Assembly: GCF_900489465.1 (NCBI RefSeq)
Contig: NZ_UEFQ01000026.1
Coordinates: 1-64,000 of the forward strand
Length of the DNA stretch: 64,000 nucleotides
Reading direction: 5' to 3'
DNA from: Aequorivita sp. CIP111184
GTDB lineage: Bacteria > Bacteroidota > Bacteroidia > Flavobacteriales > Flavobacteriaceae
The stretch's first letter is position 1, and the number at the start of each line of letters is the position of its first letter. A program made the position numbers and the translations under genes. Shown in pieces: positions 1 to 8,489 of the stretch. The notes below the pieces were generated by a model, which worked only from the letters and a program-made list of their open reading frames with translations, searched no databases and had not been told where the DNA came from.

Positions 1-23
1 AATCTAAATATCATAACCTTAAA

Positions 24-65
24 TAATAAAAAAAACCCGCTGCTGAATTTTCAGCAACGGGTTTT
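24..65 (-). terminator. Rho-independent terminator of htpG
   Basis: Read on the minus strand, arms 50-65 and 32-47 form a 16-bp stem with one G-U pair and a short loop. A run of eight T residues follows. It lies just beyond the htpG stop codon. Confidence 0.85.
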
Positions 66-89
66 ACTAAATAGTATTTTTAATTTTTT

Positions 90-1982
90 CTACTTAATCA
101 TCTCATAACTACGCTTTATAAAAGCAGTTAGTTCTTCACCTTTCAATAAATTTTTACTCAACCTTGCCAAATCGAGTGCCTGATTTACCAAACGTTCTTT
201 TTTCTTTTCTGTTTTAGTATTTAAGATTTCAATTACCAATTCATTATTAGTATTTACAATCAAATTATACATATCGGGAAAACCTCCCATTCCGAACATT
301 CCACCCCCTCCAGTTTTCTGCATATCTTTCATTCTACGCATAAATTCTGGTTCGGTTATAATGAATGGATTGGCATTGCTATCTAAAGCCTCCAATTGAA
401 CACTGAACTTTTCTTTCGGAATCACACTGTCCAAAAATGTTTTTAAGCTTTCCTTTTCTTCATCGGAAAGTTTTGAAATTTGTTCCTCATCTTTTTTAAT
501 AAGATTTTCTACGTGGTCACTATCAACGCGTATAAAGGAAACTTTTTCTTCGCTACCTTCAACTTTCTGAAGCAAATGGGTTATGATTGGCGAATCTAAA
601 AGCAATACTTCATAACCTTTTTCTTTGGTTGCTTCAATGTAACTATGTTGCTCTTCTTTATTTGAAGCATAAAGAATTACAAGGTTTCCGTCTTTATCTG
701 TTTGGGAATCTTTTATCTTTTCTTTCAATTCTGAAAGGGTGTAATAATTATTGTCCACAGTTGGGTAAAGCGCGAAATCTTGAGCCTTTTCAAAGAATTT
801 ATCTTCGGTAAGCATTCCGTATTCAATCACAATTTTAATGTCATTCCATTTCTTTTCAAAACCTTCGCGGTCACTGTTGAAAAGACTTTTCAGCTTATCA
901 GCAACTTTTCGTGTAATATAACTCGAGATCTTTTTTACGGCACCATCTGCTTGCAAATAGCTTCGCGAAACATTAAGCGGAATATCTGGACTGTCAATAA
1001 CACCGCGGAGCATCGTTAAAAATTCCGGGACAATTCCCTCAACATTATCTGTAACAAATACTTGGTTTTGATAAAGCTGAATTTTGTCCTTTTGAATGCT
1101 CATATCGTTCGTCATCTTTGGGAAATAAAGAATTCCCGTTAGATTGAACGGATAGTCAACGTTTAGGTGAATGTGAAAAAGGGGCTCTTCAAACTGCATA
1201 GGGTACAATTCTCTGTAAAAAGAATTGTAATCTTTATCTTCCAGTTCAGTTGGTAGTTTAGTCCAAGCAGGATTGGGATTATTTATTACGTTGTCAACTT
1301 TCTTTGTTGGCGCTTTGTCTTCCTCTTTTGCATCTTCAGGCTTCGGAAGGGTTTCAGTTCGAGTTCCGAATTTTATTGGAATTGGCATAAACTTGTTGTA
1401 CTTCACCAACAATTCGTCAATGCGATTTTTTTCCAAAAACTCTGTAGAGTCTTCAGCTATATGAAGTATAATTTCTGTTCCTCGCTCTTTTTTATCAGCT
1501 TCTTCAAGTGTAAATTCTGGCGAACCATCGCATGACCAATGCACTGCGGGCTCGTCTTTATAGCTTTTGGTAATGATTTCAACTTTTTCTGCAACCATAA
1601 AAGCTGAATAGAAACCAAGGCCGAAATGCCCAATGATTCCAGCATCTTTTCCGTTTTTATCTTTGTATTTTTCTATAAATTCCTCGGCACCGGAAAAGGC
1701 TATTTCGTTAATATATTTTTCAACCTCGTCTTTTGTCATCCCAATTCCTTGGTCTGTAATGCGAAGTTCTTTTTTCTTTTTGTCCAACTTCACTTCAATC
1801 ATTGGTTCGCCATATTCTACACCATCAGCTTCGCCAATATTTGCCAAATGCTTCATTTTTAGAGTAGCATCCGTAGCGTTCGAAATCAATTCACGAAGAA
1901 AAATCTCGTGATCGCTGTATAAAAACTTTTTAATCAGCGGAAAAATGTTGTCCACTGATACATTGATAGTTCCTTTGCTCAT
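90..1982 (-). CDS. htpG: Molecular chaperone HtpG (bacterial Hsp90)
   Basis: ATP-dependent dimeric cytosolic chaperone that helps client proteins fold, especially under stress. The 630-residue length is usual for the family. The N-terminal GHKL ATPase is complete: ELISNATDA with E31 and N35, ITDQGIGM with D77, and the lid glycines GHFGLGFYSAF near 118-127. The middle domain carries the catalytic-arginine motif NVSRSYLQ. The C-terminal part has a glycine/methionine-rich loop, GGGGMFGMGG, before the dimerisation domain. It is monocistronic, with a terminator directly downstream and a divergent TetR-like gene upstream. The ATG opens the conserved N-terminus, so the start is secure. Confidence 0.97.
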   Translation of the reverse strand: MSKGTINVSVDNIFPLIKKFLYSDHEIFLRELISNATDATLKMKHLANIGEADGVEYGEPMIEVKLDKKKKELRITDQGIGMTKDEVEKYINEIAFSGAEEFIEKYKDKNGKDAGIIGHFGLGFYSAFMVAEKVEIITKSYKDEPAVHWSCDGSPEFTLEEADKKERGTEIILHIAEDSTEFLEKNRIDELLVKYNKFMPIPIKFGTRTETLPKPEDAKEEDKAPTKKVDNVINNPNPAWTKLPTELEDKDYNSFYRELYPMQFEEPLFHIHLNVDYPFNLTGILYFPKMTNDMSIQKDKIQLYQNQVFVTDNVEGIVPEFLTMLRGVIDSPDIPLNVSRSYLQADGAVKKISSYITRKVADKLKSLFNSDREGFEKKWNDIKIVIEYGMLTEDKFFEKAQDFALYPTVDNNYYTLSELKEKIKDSQTDKDGNLVILYASNKEEQHSYIEATKEKGYEVLLLDSPIITHLLQKVEGSEEKVSFIRVDSDHVENLIKKDEEQISKLSDEEKESLKTFLDSVIPKEKFSVQLEALDSNANPFIITEPEFMRRMKDMQKTGGGGMFGMGGFPDMYNLIVNTNNELVIEILNTKTEKKKERLVNQALDLARLSKNLLKGEELTAFIKRSYEMIK

Positions 1983-2157
1983 TTTATTATTGTTTATTGT
2001 TATTTTTTTAAATTCTATTTAAACAATTTATAATAGTCAAATAAAGTACCAAGCACTAATATGCTGACACGATGTCACGAAGCAATTTATAGAAAACCAA
2101 TAGAAACTTTAACAGAACATTTTGTTTAAGAAATGTTTAAAAACATTGAACAGTCAT

Positions 2158-2200
2158 TATCTTTGTGTATTGATAATAAGATTGATAAATTGATAATAAG
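2158..2200 (+). promoter_or_regulatory. Promoter and possible operator of the TetR-like/ABC1 operon
   Basis: A TATCTTTG box at 2158-2165 matches the Bacteroidota -7 consensus TAnnTTTG. Just after it, TTGATAATAAG occurs twice (2170-2180 and 2190-2200), with a related ATTGATAA between them. Repeats spaced 20 bp over the likely transcription start suggest an operator, perhaps for autoregulation by the TetR-like product. That role is inferred. Confidence 0.5.
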
Positions 2201-2235
2201 TCAATTTCAATTCATTTTTAAATACTTAATATAAA

Positions 2236-2925
2236 ATGGCAACTGTAGATAAAGATCACCCGACATCCAAAAAATCTGTTCCAAAGAGTAAGGTAACTAA
2301 GGATAAAATAATAACCGCATATATGGAGTGGGTTCTTTTAAAAGAAAAAGCACCTATCAGCGTATTTAAATTCTGTAAAGAAAATAATTATACGGAGGCT
2401 GAGTTTTACTCTTACTTTGGCTCTTTTGAAGGCCTTCAGATAGATATTTGGAATTCGTTTTATGAGAAAACAATTATTTTGGCTAATAAGGATGAATCGT
2501 ATTGCAACTATTCCAATCAAGAGAAGATGCTCACATTCTTCTATACCTTTTTTGAGTTGCTTACATTAAACCGTAGTTATGTTCTTTTTGCTTTAAGAGA
2601 GCATAAAAATATGATGAAAAATTTAAGTCAGTTGAAAGGGCTTCGCAGAAACATCAAACATTTTGCTACTGAATTGATTCAAGAAAATAATGAAGATAAA
2701 AAGCTTAAAATCTTGAAACAATCGGTCACTATTTTTTCTGAAGGAGCTTGGATCCAAACTCTCTTCCTTTTAAAATATTGGATGGATGATAATTCTGCAG
2801 GTTTTGAAAATACAGATATCGTTATTGAAAAATCAGTTCGCGCCATCTTTGATGTTTTTGATACCCAACCTTTGGAAAGCGTGCTGGATTTTGGAAAATT
2901 TTTGTGGAAAGAAAAAATGGTATAA
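2236..2925 (+). CDS. TetR-like protein paired with an ABC1 kinase
   Basis: A 229-residue all-helical protein. After a basic, lysine-rich N-terminal tail, residues about 20-70 resemble a TetR helix-turn-helix. This includes the typical end of the recognition helix, FYSYFGSFEGL, although the turn is divergent. The C-terminal two thirds would be the ligand and dimerisation domain. The stop codon overlaps the ATG of the next gene (TAATG), so the two are translationally coupled. It could be a repressor of its own operon. It could also be a non-DNA-binding TetR-fold protein comparable to eukaryotic COQ9, since the partner is a COQ8/UbiB-type kinase. The fold call is fairly firm; the role is not. 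Confidence 0.75.
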   Translation: MATVDKDHPTSKKSVPKSKVTKDKIITAYMEWVLLKEKAPISVFKFCKENNYTEAEFYSYFGSFEGLQIDIWNSFYEKTIILANKDESYCNYSNQEKMLTFFYTFFELLTLNRSYVLFALREHKNMMKNLSQLKGLRRNIKHFATELIQENNEDKKLKILKQSVTIFSEGAWIQTLFLLKYWMDDNSAGFENTDIVIEKSVRAIFDVFDTQPLESVLDFGKFLWKEKMV

Positions 2926-4232
2926 TGAAGACAATAGACAAAATTCCCACAAATAAAATTCAAAGAGCTTCAAAATTAATGTCTACTGGCGTAAAGGTTG
3001 GCGGAAATTATTTAAAATATTACGGAAAAAAGCTAGTCAATTCTGAAACTACACGAGACGAATTAAACGAAAGCAACGCCGAAGACATTTATGATGGTTT
3101 AAAAAATCTAAAAGGCAGCGCCTTGAAAGTTGCCCAGATGTTGAGTATGGAAAAAAACATAATGCCCAAGGCATATGTTGAAAAATTTTCATTGGCGCAG
3201 TTTCAAGTTCCGCCACTTTCTGCGCCATTAGTTCGAAAAACTTTTAAAAAATATTTTGGCGACACGCCAGAAAGTCTTTTTGATACTTTCGATGCAGAAT
3301 CTGTTGCAGCAGCAAGTATTGGGCAGGTTCACAAAGCAACCAAAGACGGTAAAAACCTCGCAGTAAAAATACAGTATCCGGGTGTTGCCGAAAGCATTAG
3401 TAGCGATTTGGCGATGGTGAAACCAGTGGCAATGAAAATGTTTAATATTAAAGGAAAAGATAGCGATAAATATTTCAGGGAAGTAGAAGATAAATTGCTT
3501 GAAGAAACTGATTATATGTTGGAAGTTGAACAGAGTAAGGAAATTACCGAAGCATGCAAAAGCATTCCAAATTTAAAATTTCCAAAATATTACGAAGAAC
3601 TATCGGGAGAACGAATTATTACGATGGATTGGATGACGGGGAAGCACCTATCTGAGTTCACCAAAATAAATACAGATAAAGCAAAGGCAGATAAAGTAGG
3701 GCAGACGCTCTGGGATTTTTATATGTTCCAAATGCACGAGTTGAAGCGGGTTCATGCAGATCCGCATCCTGGAAACTTTTTGGTAGATGAAGATGCTAAT
3801 CTTATAGCCATAGATTTTGGTTGTGTAAAAACTGTTCCTGAGGAATTTTATGTGCCTTATTTCGAGTTGGCAAAACCTGAAAACATAAACGATCCGGTTG
3901 TTTTCTTAGAAAAAATGTACGCTTTGGAAATTTTAAAGAAGGAAGATTCGCCAGAAGAAACCAAGTTCTTTTCTGAATTGTTTTTTGAAATGCTGAGCCT
4001 TTTTACAAAACCATTTCACAGTGAAACCTTTGATTTTTCCGACACAGAGTTCTTCGGAAAAATTGCGGAGCTCAGTAACAAATATTCCAAAGACACCGAA
4101 ATTAGAAAGATGAACGGTAATCGCGGATCTAAACATTTTCTTTATATAAATAGAACATTTTTCGGTCTTTATAATTTGATGAATGATTTAGGCGCTAAGG
4201 TTTCTATCAATAATTATAAAAATTACAGTTAA
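2925..4232 (+). CDS. ABC1/UbiB/COQ8-family atypical kinase
   Basis: A 435-residue ABC1 (ADCK) kinase-like protein. In other organisms this family supports isoprenoid-quinone biosynthesis or lipid handling. Seen here: the family-specific A-rich loop AAASIGQVH (about 128-136), the lysine motif AVKIQYPG (K148), the catalytic loop HADPHPGNF and the metal-binding AIDFGC. The N-terminal KxGQ signature reads KVAQ (68-71), with alanine in place of glycine. The ATG at 2925 overlaps the upstream stop and is preferred to the in-frame GTG 21 bases earlier. Flavobacteria use menaquinone, so a ubiquinone role is unlikely. The substrate is unknown. Confidence 0.9.
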   Translation: MKTIDKIPTNKIQRASKLMSTGVKVGGNYLKYYGKKLVNSETTRDELNESNAEDIYDGLKNLKGSALKVAQMLSMEKNIMPKAYVEKFSLAQFQVPPLSAPLVRKTFKKYFGDTPESLFDTFDAESVAAASIGQVHKATKDGKNLAVKIQYPGVAESISSDLAMVKPVAMKMFNIKGKDSDKYFREVEDKLLEETDYMLEVEQSKEITEACKSIPNLKFPKYYEELSGERIITMDWMTGKHLSEFTKINTDKAKADKVGQTLWDFYMFQMHELKRVHADPHPGNFLVDEDANLIAIDFGCVKTVPEEFYVPYFELAKPENINDPVVFLEKMYALEILKKEDSPEETKFFSELFFEMLSLFTKPFHSETFDFSDTEFFGKIAELSNKYSKDTEIRKMNGNRGSKHFLYINRTFFGLYNLMNDLGAKVSINNYKNYS

Positions 4233-4285
4233 ACTTTAACAAAACTTTGTTTAATGCTTTAACAACTTCAATAAACAATGTGTGT

Positions 4286-4396
4286 TATCTTTACGGTAAG
4301 TAATCGAATATTAAATTGCTATGAAAAAGTAAAAATATTCTATTATTTAATTGGTTAGGTTGTTTAAGAAGGGCGCAATTTTTGCGCCCTTTTTTA
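4286..4396 (+). ncRNA. Candidate small RNA with promoter, 3-codon minigene and terminator
   Basis: A promoter-like TATCTTTA box (4286-4293) lies about 80 bases before a strong terminator: arms 4371-4378 and 4382-4389, GGGCGCAA/TTGCGCCC, followed by six T. Between them the only frame is ATG-AAA-AAG-TAA at 4321-4332. The unit would give a transcript of about 95 nt. It could instead be only the terminator of the ABC1 operon with a chance promoter-like box. Confidence 0.35.
4371..4395 (+). terminator. Terminator before the KAS III gene
   Basis: A perfect 8-bp GC-rich stem with a 3-nt loop and a T run. It ends either the ABC1 operon or the candidate small RNA. Confidence 0.85.
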
Positions 4397-4511
4397 GTTT
4401 TATACATTAGCTATATGCTTTTTTGCTATGCGTGCATACTATATAAATTGCAATTTGTTTCTCTGAATTACAACAGATACTTATCTTTCCACTTGATTTA
4501 AAAAACATATA

Positions 4512-5519
4512 ATGTATACCTCAAAAATTACCGGTTTAGGTTATTATGTGCCCGAAAATGTGGTCACTAATGATGATCTTTCAAAATTAATGGATACCAA
4601 CGATGCTTGGATTCAGGAACGGACGGGCATTAAAGAACGAAGACACATTAAAAAAGGCGACGGAAACTCAACCTCAGTTATGGCTGTAAAAGCTTCCACG
4701 ATTGCTTTGGAGCGCGCCAAACTTGCGCCGAATGATATTGATATGATTGTCTTTGCTACACTAAGTCCTGATATGTATTTTCCAGGCGGCGGAGTAGAGG
4801 TGCAAGAAATGATGAATATGCGAACTGTTCCTGCACTAGATGTTCGTAATCAATGTAGCGGCTTTATTTATGCAATTTCAGTAGCAGACCAATTTATAAA
4901 AACAGGAATGTATAAAAACATCCTCGTTATTGGAAGTGAAAACCATAGTGGTGGTCTTGATTTTACCACCCGGGGTAGAAATGTATCTGTGATTTTTGGA
5001 GATGGCAGTGGCGCTGCGGTAGTATCCAGAAATGAAAGTGGAAAAGGCGGAATTCTTTCAACACATCTGCACAGCGAGGGGCAACACAAAAATGAACTTT
5101 CGTTAAAAGGACCAAGCACAGAACATTGGGTGCCACAAATTATTGCTGAAAATCCTACAGAAGACATTCCGTATTATCCGGTTATGAATGGGCAGTTTGT
5201 TTTTAAACACGCTATAGTCCGTTTTGCTGAGGTAATTAAAGAAGGTTTGGATGCAAATAATTTAAAAGTAGAAGATATTGATATATTGATTCCACATCAA
5301 GCGAACCTTCGCATTTCGCAATTTATTCAGCATAAATTAAAATTGAGGGATGACCAAGTTTTCAATAATATTCAAAAATATGGAAATACCACCGCCGCCT
5401 CTATTCCTATTGCGCTAACAGAAGCATGGGAAGAAGGAAGGATTAAAGAAGGTGATTTGGTTGTTTTGGCTGCTTTCGGAAGCGGTTTTACTTGGGGAAG
5501 CGTGATTATTAGATGGTAA
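4512..5519 (+). CDS. 3-oxoacyl-ACP synthase III family protein (KAS III/FabH-like)
   Basis: A thiolase-fold condensing enzyme that joins an acyl-CoA to malonyl-ACP or a related acceptor. At 335 residues it has the family length. The full Cys-His-Asn triad is visible: C115 in NQCSGFIY, H262 in IPHQANLR and N292 in YGNTTAAS. The C-terminus FGSGFTWGS is also typical. It is not next to plsX, fabD or acpP, so it may be a second KAS III used for branched or special acyl chains rather than the main FabH. The TMEM175 gene follows after 21 bp, probably in the same transcript. Confidence 0.9.
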   Translation: MYTSKITGLGYYVPENVVTNDDLSKLMDTNDAWIQERTGIKERRHIKKGDGNSTSVMAVKASTIALERAKLAPNDIDMIVFATLSPDMYFPGGGVEVQEMMNMRTVPALDVRNQCSGFIYAISVADQFIKTGMYKNILVIGSENHSGGLDFTTRGRNVSVIFGDGSGAAVVSRNESGKGGILSTHLHSEGQHKNELSLKGPSTEHWVPQIIAENPTEDIPYYPVMNGQFVFKHAIVRFAEVIKEGLDANNLKVEDIDILIPHQANLRISQFIQHKLKLRDDQVFNNIQKYGNTTAASIPIALTEAWEEGRIKEGDLVVLAAFGSGFTWGSVIIRW

Positions 5520-5540
5520 GTAATTGCACAGAGATAACTT

Positions 5541-6161
5541 ATGGATGATATTGCTTTTGATAAAAGTAGAATAATCGGTTTTAGCGATGCTATTTTTTCA
5601 ATAGCAATGACGCTGCTCATTTTAGAAATAGCCGTACCAAATGGCGAATCTGTAAATGAATACGGAACTTGGAAAATACTTGAAGCCAGAATTCCAAGTT
5701 TTATTGGTCTTGTTGTAAGTTTTCTTGTTACCGCAATTTATTGGGTGGCACACTTACGCTTGATGAAATACGTTACTGACGTTGACAGCAAACTTTTGTG
5801 GTTAAATATATTTTTATTGCTTTTTGTAGTATTACTCCCTTTTTCCACGGCTTTTTATGTAGGAAGTTTCTTTTTAACTGGACCGTATGTTTTTTACTGT
5901 TTTAATTTGGCGGTCATTGGATTATTCAATTATTTGATGATTCGATATGTAGTAAAAAAAGAAAAAGGTAAAACAGGTCTTACTGGAATTTTGGCAAAAT
6001 GGCATAAAGCACGAGCAATAAACGGAATATTTATCTGGGTGATTTCCGGAATACTGGCTCTTGTATTCCCTATATTTTCTCGGTTTGTTTTTGTTTTTCT
6101 GTTCTTGATTATTTTATTCATTAATAGATTTTATAAAAAGAGGATGGATCGCGATATCTAG
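5541..6161 (+). CDS. TMEM175-family (DUF1211) potassium channel
   Basis: A 206-residue integral membrane protein with about six hydrophobic helices. The first helix holds the family signature RIIGFSDAIFSIAMTLL, with the F14-S15-D16 motif and preceding R10. In this family that helix lines the pore of a tetrameric, mainly potassium-selective leak channel. Basic residues at the C-terminus (KKRMDRD) are expected on the cytoplasmic side. It lies 21 bp after the KAS III gene and is followed by a strong terminator, which suggests a two-gene operon. No functional link between the two is evident. Confidence 0.9.
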   Translation: MDDIAFDKSRIIGFSDAIFSIAMTLLILEIAVPNGESVNEYGTWKILEARIPSFIGLVVSFLVTAIYWVAHLRLMKYVTDVDSKLLWLNIFLLLFVVLLPFSTAFYVGSFFLTGPYVFYCFNLAVIGLFNYLMIRYVVKKEKGKTGLTGILAKWHKARAINGIFIWVISGILALVFPIFSRFVFVFLFLIILFINRFYKKRMDRDI

Positions 6162-6187
6162 TTCATTAAAATATATATAGAAGTAAG

Positions 6188-6220
6188 AAAGCCTTTCAAC
6201 AAAGTTGAAAGGCTTTTCTT
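6188..6220 (+). terminator. Terminator of the KAS III-TMEM175 operon
   Basis: Perfect 13-bp arms at 6188-6200 and 6204-6216 with an AAA loop, flanked by T-rich sequence. It could work in both directions. Confidence 0.9.
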
Positions 6221-6365
6221 TTACCTAAAAAAGGTATAATTCGTTAAAGGCTAATTCAAATAAATTATAAAATGAAGTTTTAGGTACTTTCTATATAGAC
6301 GAGGGGAAAGGCTAAATAGTTTCACTACAACCCATTATTTAACAGAACAATAACATGGAGTCCAT

Positions 6366-6456
6366 AAAAAAATAAACCCGAAGCAAGTGCTTCGGGTTTG
6401 AATCTTTACTGCAATTATTAACACTAACCATCAACGTAAAAATTGTCGCAGTAAAG
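6366..6456 (-). ncRNA. Candidate minus-strand small RNA ending in a terminator hairpin
   Basis: Read on the minus strand, a 9-bp stem (6448-6456 with 6404-6412), extended by an AATT/AATT pairing across a bulge, is followed by a 12-bp AAACCCGAAGCA hairpin (6374-6399). A T-rich tail, TTTATTTTTTT, comes next. No minus-strand gene lies upstream to be terminated, so a short structured RNA of about 90 nt is the simplest reading. No clear promoter was found. Confidence 0.3.
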
Positions 6457-6581
6457 AATAAATTCTAACTACTATATAGACGTTCAAAATTTAATAATGT
6501 TTCATTGCTCTTTTCTTTTTAACGAACATTTATGAAATCTTGAAAATGAGAATTGTATTTTCATAAAAAAAACGATTAGAA

Positions 6582-6941
6582 ATGAAGAAGACATTAGTAC
6601 TTGGCGCCAGCCTAAATCCAAGCCGTTATTCAAACCTTGCAATCAATCGATTGGTAAATCACGGACATATTGTTGAAGCTGTTGGTTTGAAAAAAGGAGT
6701 GGTTGCGGGCGTTGATATTTCAACGGAAAAGGAAGATTTTGAAAATATAGATACTGTAACCCTATATTTAAATCCGAAAAGACAATTGGAATATTATGAA
6801 TATATAATTTCCTTGAAGCCCAAACGCGTCATTTTCAATCCAGGAACTGAAAACCCCGAGTTTTATAAAATGCTTCGAGAAAACAATATTGAAACTGAAG
6901 TTGCTTGTACTTTAGTTCTTTTGGGTACGAATCAATATTAA
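6582..6941 (+). CDS. CoA-binding (Rossmann-fold) protein, YccU-like
   Basis: A 119-residue single-domain protein of the CoA_binding_2 family. The nucleotide-binding N-terminus reads TLVLGASLNPSRYSNLAINRL. The family features of a conserved strand-loop around DTVTLYLNP and the late IFNPGTENPEF are present. It is probably a cytosolic CoA-binding protein of unknown physiological role. Its last 30 bases overlap the 3' end of the convergent symporter gene, and there is no terminator between them. Confidence 0.85.
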   Translation: MKKTLVLGASLNPSRYSNLAINRLVNHGHIVEAVGLKKGVVAGVDISTEKEDFENIDTVTLYLNPKRQLEYYEYIISLKPKRVIFNPGTENPEFYKMLRENNIETEVACTLVLLGTNQY

Positions 6942-8357
6942 ACCCAAAAAAGTCAGCGCTCCATTCAGTATTAATATAAAAAACCCGAATTCAAAGTTGA
7001 GATATTCCAAAGAAAGATAGCTTATGGCATATCCCAAAAATGGAGTTAATATCGCAACTATTGGAACGAGCTTGTCCTTTACCTTCCATTTTGTAAAAAG
7101 ACCGTAAGCATACAATCCCAAAAGTGGACCATACGTATAGCCAGCGAATACAAAGAGTTTTGAAATCACCGAATCATCAGCAATTGCATATTTAAAAATT
7201 ATGATAACTGCTATCAATACAACAGAGACCAGAATGTGAATTAGCTTGCGGACGCGGACTTGTTTTTTTTCATCATATCTTTTTTCGATATCAAGAATGT
7301 CAATACTAAAAGATGTGGTTAATGACGTTAATGCACTATCCGCACTGCTATATGCTGCTGCAATTAATCCTAAAATGAAAAGTATGGCTACGCCAATTCC
7401 AAACTCATTCTGCATTGCTAGCATAGGGTACAATTGGTCTTTATGTGAATCTATTCCATTTTGTTGTGCATAAACAGTGAGTAAAAGCCCTAAAACTAAA
7501 AAGACGAAATTTACAATTGTCAAAACGATGGTAAACCAAAACATGTTTTTCTGGGCATCTTTTAGATTGCGGCACGTTAGGTTTTTCTGCATCATATCTT
7601 GATCAAGTCCTGTCATTACAATGGCTATAAAAGCTCCGCTTAAAAATTGTTTTACAAAAAAGTCGCTAGATTTCCAATCGTCAAAAAAGAAAATTTGACT
7701 CATATCGCTATCTGCAATAAATGTAAAAAGTTTACTTCCCGAAAGCCCTAAATCTGTAGAAACATAATAAACCGATACACCAACGGCTACAAGCATAAAG
7801 AACGTTTGCAGCGTGTCAGTCCAAACAATTGTTTTTATTCCACTCTTGAAGGTATAGAGCCAGATCAACAAAATAGTGATGGTAACGGTTACCCAAAAAG
7901 GTATGTTCATATCATCAAAAATCAAACTTTGCAATACAACTGCTACTAAGTATAGTCGAAAACTTGCGCCCACTACTCTTGAGAGAAGAAAGAAAGAAGC
8001 GCCAGTTTTATAGGAAGCCTTACCAAACCTACCTTCCAAATAAGTGTAAATGGAGGTTAAATTTAAACGGTAATATAGCGGAAGCAAGACAGTGCCAATA
8101 ACTGCATATCCTACAATATAACCAAGCACGACTTGAAAATAACTAAACTTTGAAGCTTCCACCCAGCCGGGTACTGAAATAAAAGTTACCCCGCTCAAAG
8201 AAGCGCCAATCATTCCAAAAGCAACCAAATACCAAGGAGACTGTTTTCCTGCCTTAAAGAAATCTGCATTACTTCCGCCTCTATTGGTTAAAAAGGAAAC
8301 TAAAATTAAAACCAAAAAATAACCTACGATTAATAACAGAATATGTAAGGGTTGCAT
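6912..8357 (-). CDS. Sodium:solute symporter (SSS family)
   Basis: A transporter of about 481 residues with some 13 hydrophobic helices. SSS features include GGSNADFFKAGKQSPWYLVAFGMIGASLSGV early and GLDQDMMQKNLTCRN in the middle. It is expected to import an organic solute with sodium across the inner membrane; the substrate is not evident. The open frame extends to 8414, but the ATG at 8357 (MQPLHILLL) opens directly into the first helix and is preferred. It converges on, and overlaps by 30 bp, the CoA-binding gene. Confidence 0.9.
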   Translation of the reverse strand: MQPLHILLLIVGYFLVLILVSFLTNRGGSNADFFKAGKQSPWYLVAFGMIGASLSGVTFISVPGWVEASKFSYFQVVLGYIVGYAVIGTVLLPLYYRLNLTSIYTYLEGRFGKASYKTGASFFLLSRVVGASFRLYLVAVVLQSLIFDDMNIPFWVTVTITILLIWLYTFKSGIKTIVWTDTLQTFFMLVAVGVSVYYVSTDLGLSGSKLFTFIADSDMSQIFFFDDWKSSDFFVKQFLSGAFIAIVMTGLDQDMMQKNLTCRNLKDAQKNMFWFTIVLTIVNFVFLVLGLLLTVYAQQNGIDSHKDQLYPMLAMQNEFGIGVAILFILGLIAAAYSSADSALTSLTTSFSIDILDIEKRYDEKKQVRVRKLIHILVSVVLIAVIIIFKYAIADDSVISKLFVFAGYTYGPLLGLYAYGLFTKWKVKDKLVPIVAILTPFLGYAISYLSLEYLNFEFGFFILILNGALTFLGLILIRTQKN

Positions 8358-8489
8358 AAGATTTAAGACTAATGTTTTAGGAATATTTTTTTGGTAAAAA
8401 TACAAAGTTTGCATACCACAACATTTTTATTTTTAATACTTTTGAAATTCTTGAATTAATAATTATATAACTCCCTAAAAATTAAAAAG

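Larger units (their letters stand above)
6162..6581. other. 420-bp gene-poor intergenic region
   Basis: No convincing reading frame. It holds the terminator of the upstream operon (6188-6220) and a second, minus-oriented terminator-like hairpin (6374-6399). There is also an inverted repeat, CTTTACTGC/GCAGTAAAG (6404-6412 and 6448-6456). An 11-bp direct repeat, CTATATAGACG, occurs at 6291-6301 and 6472-6482. Confidence 0.6.
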
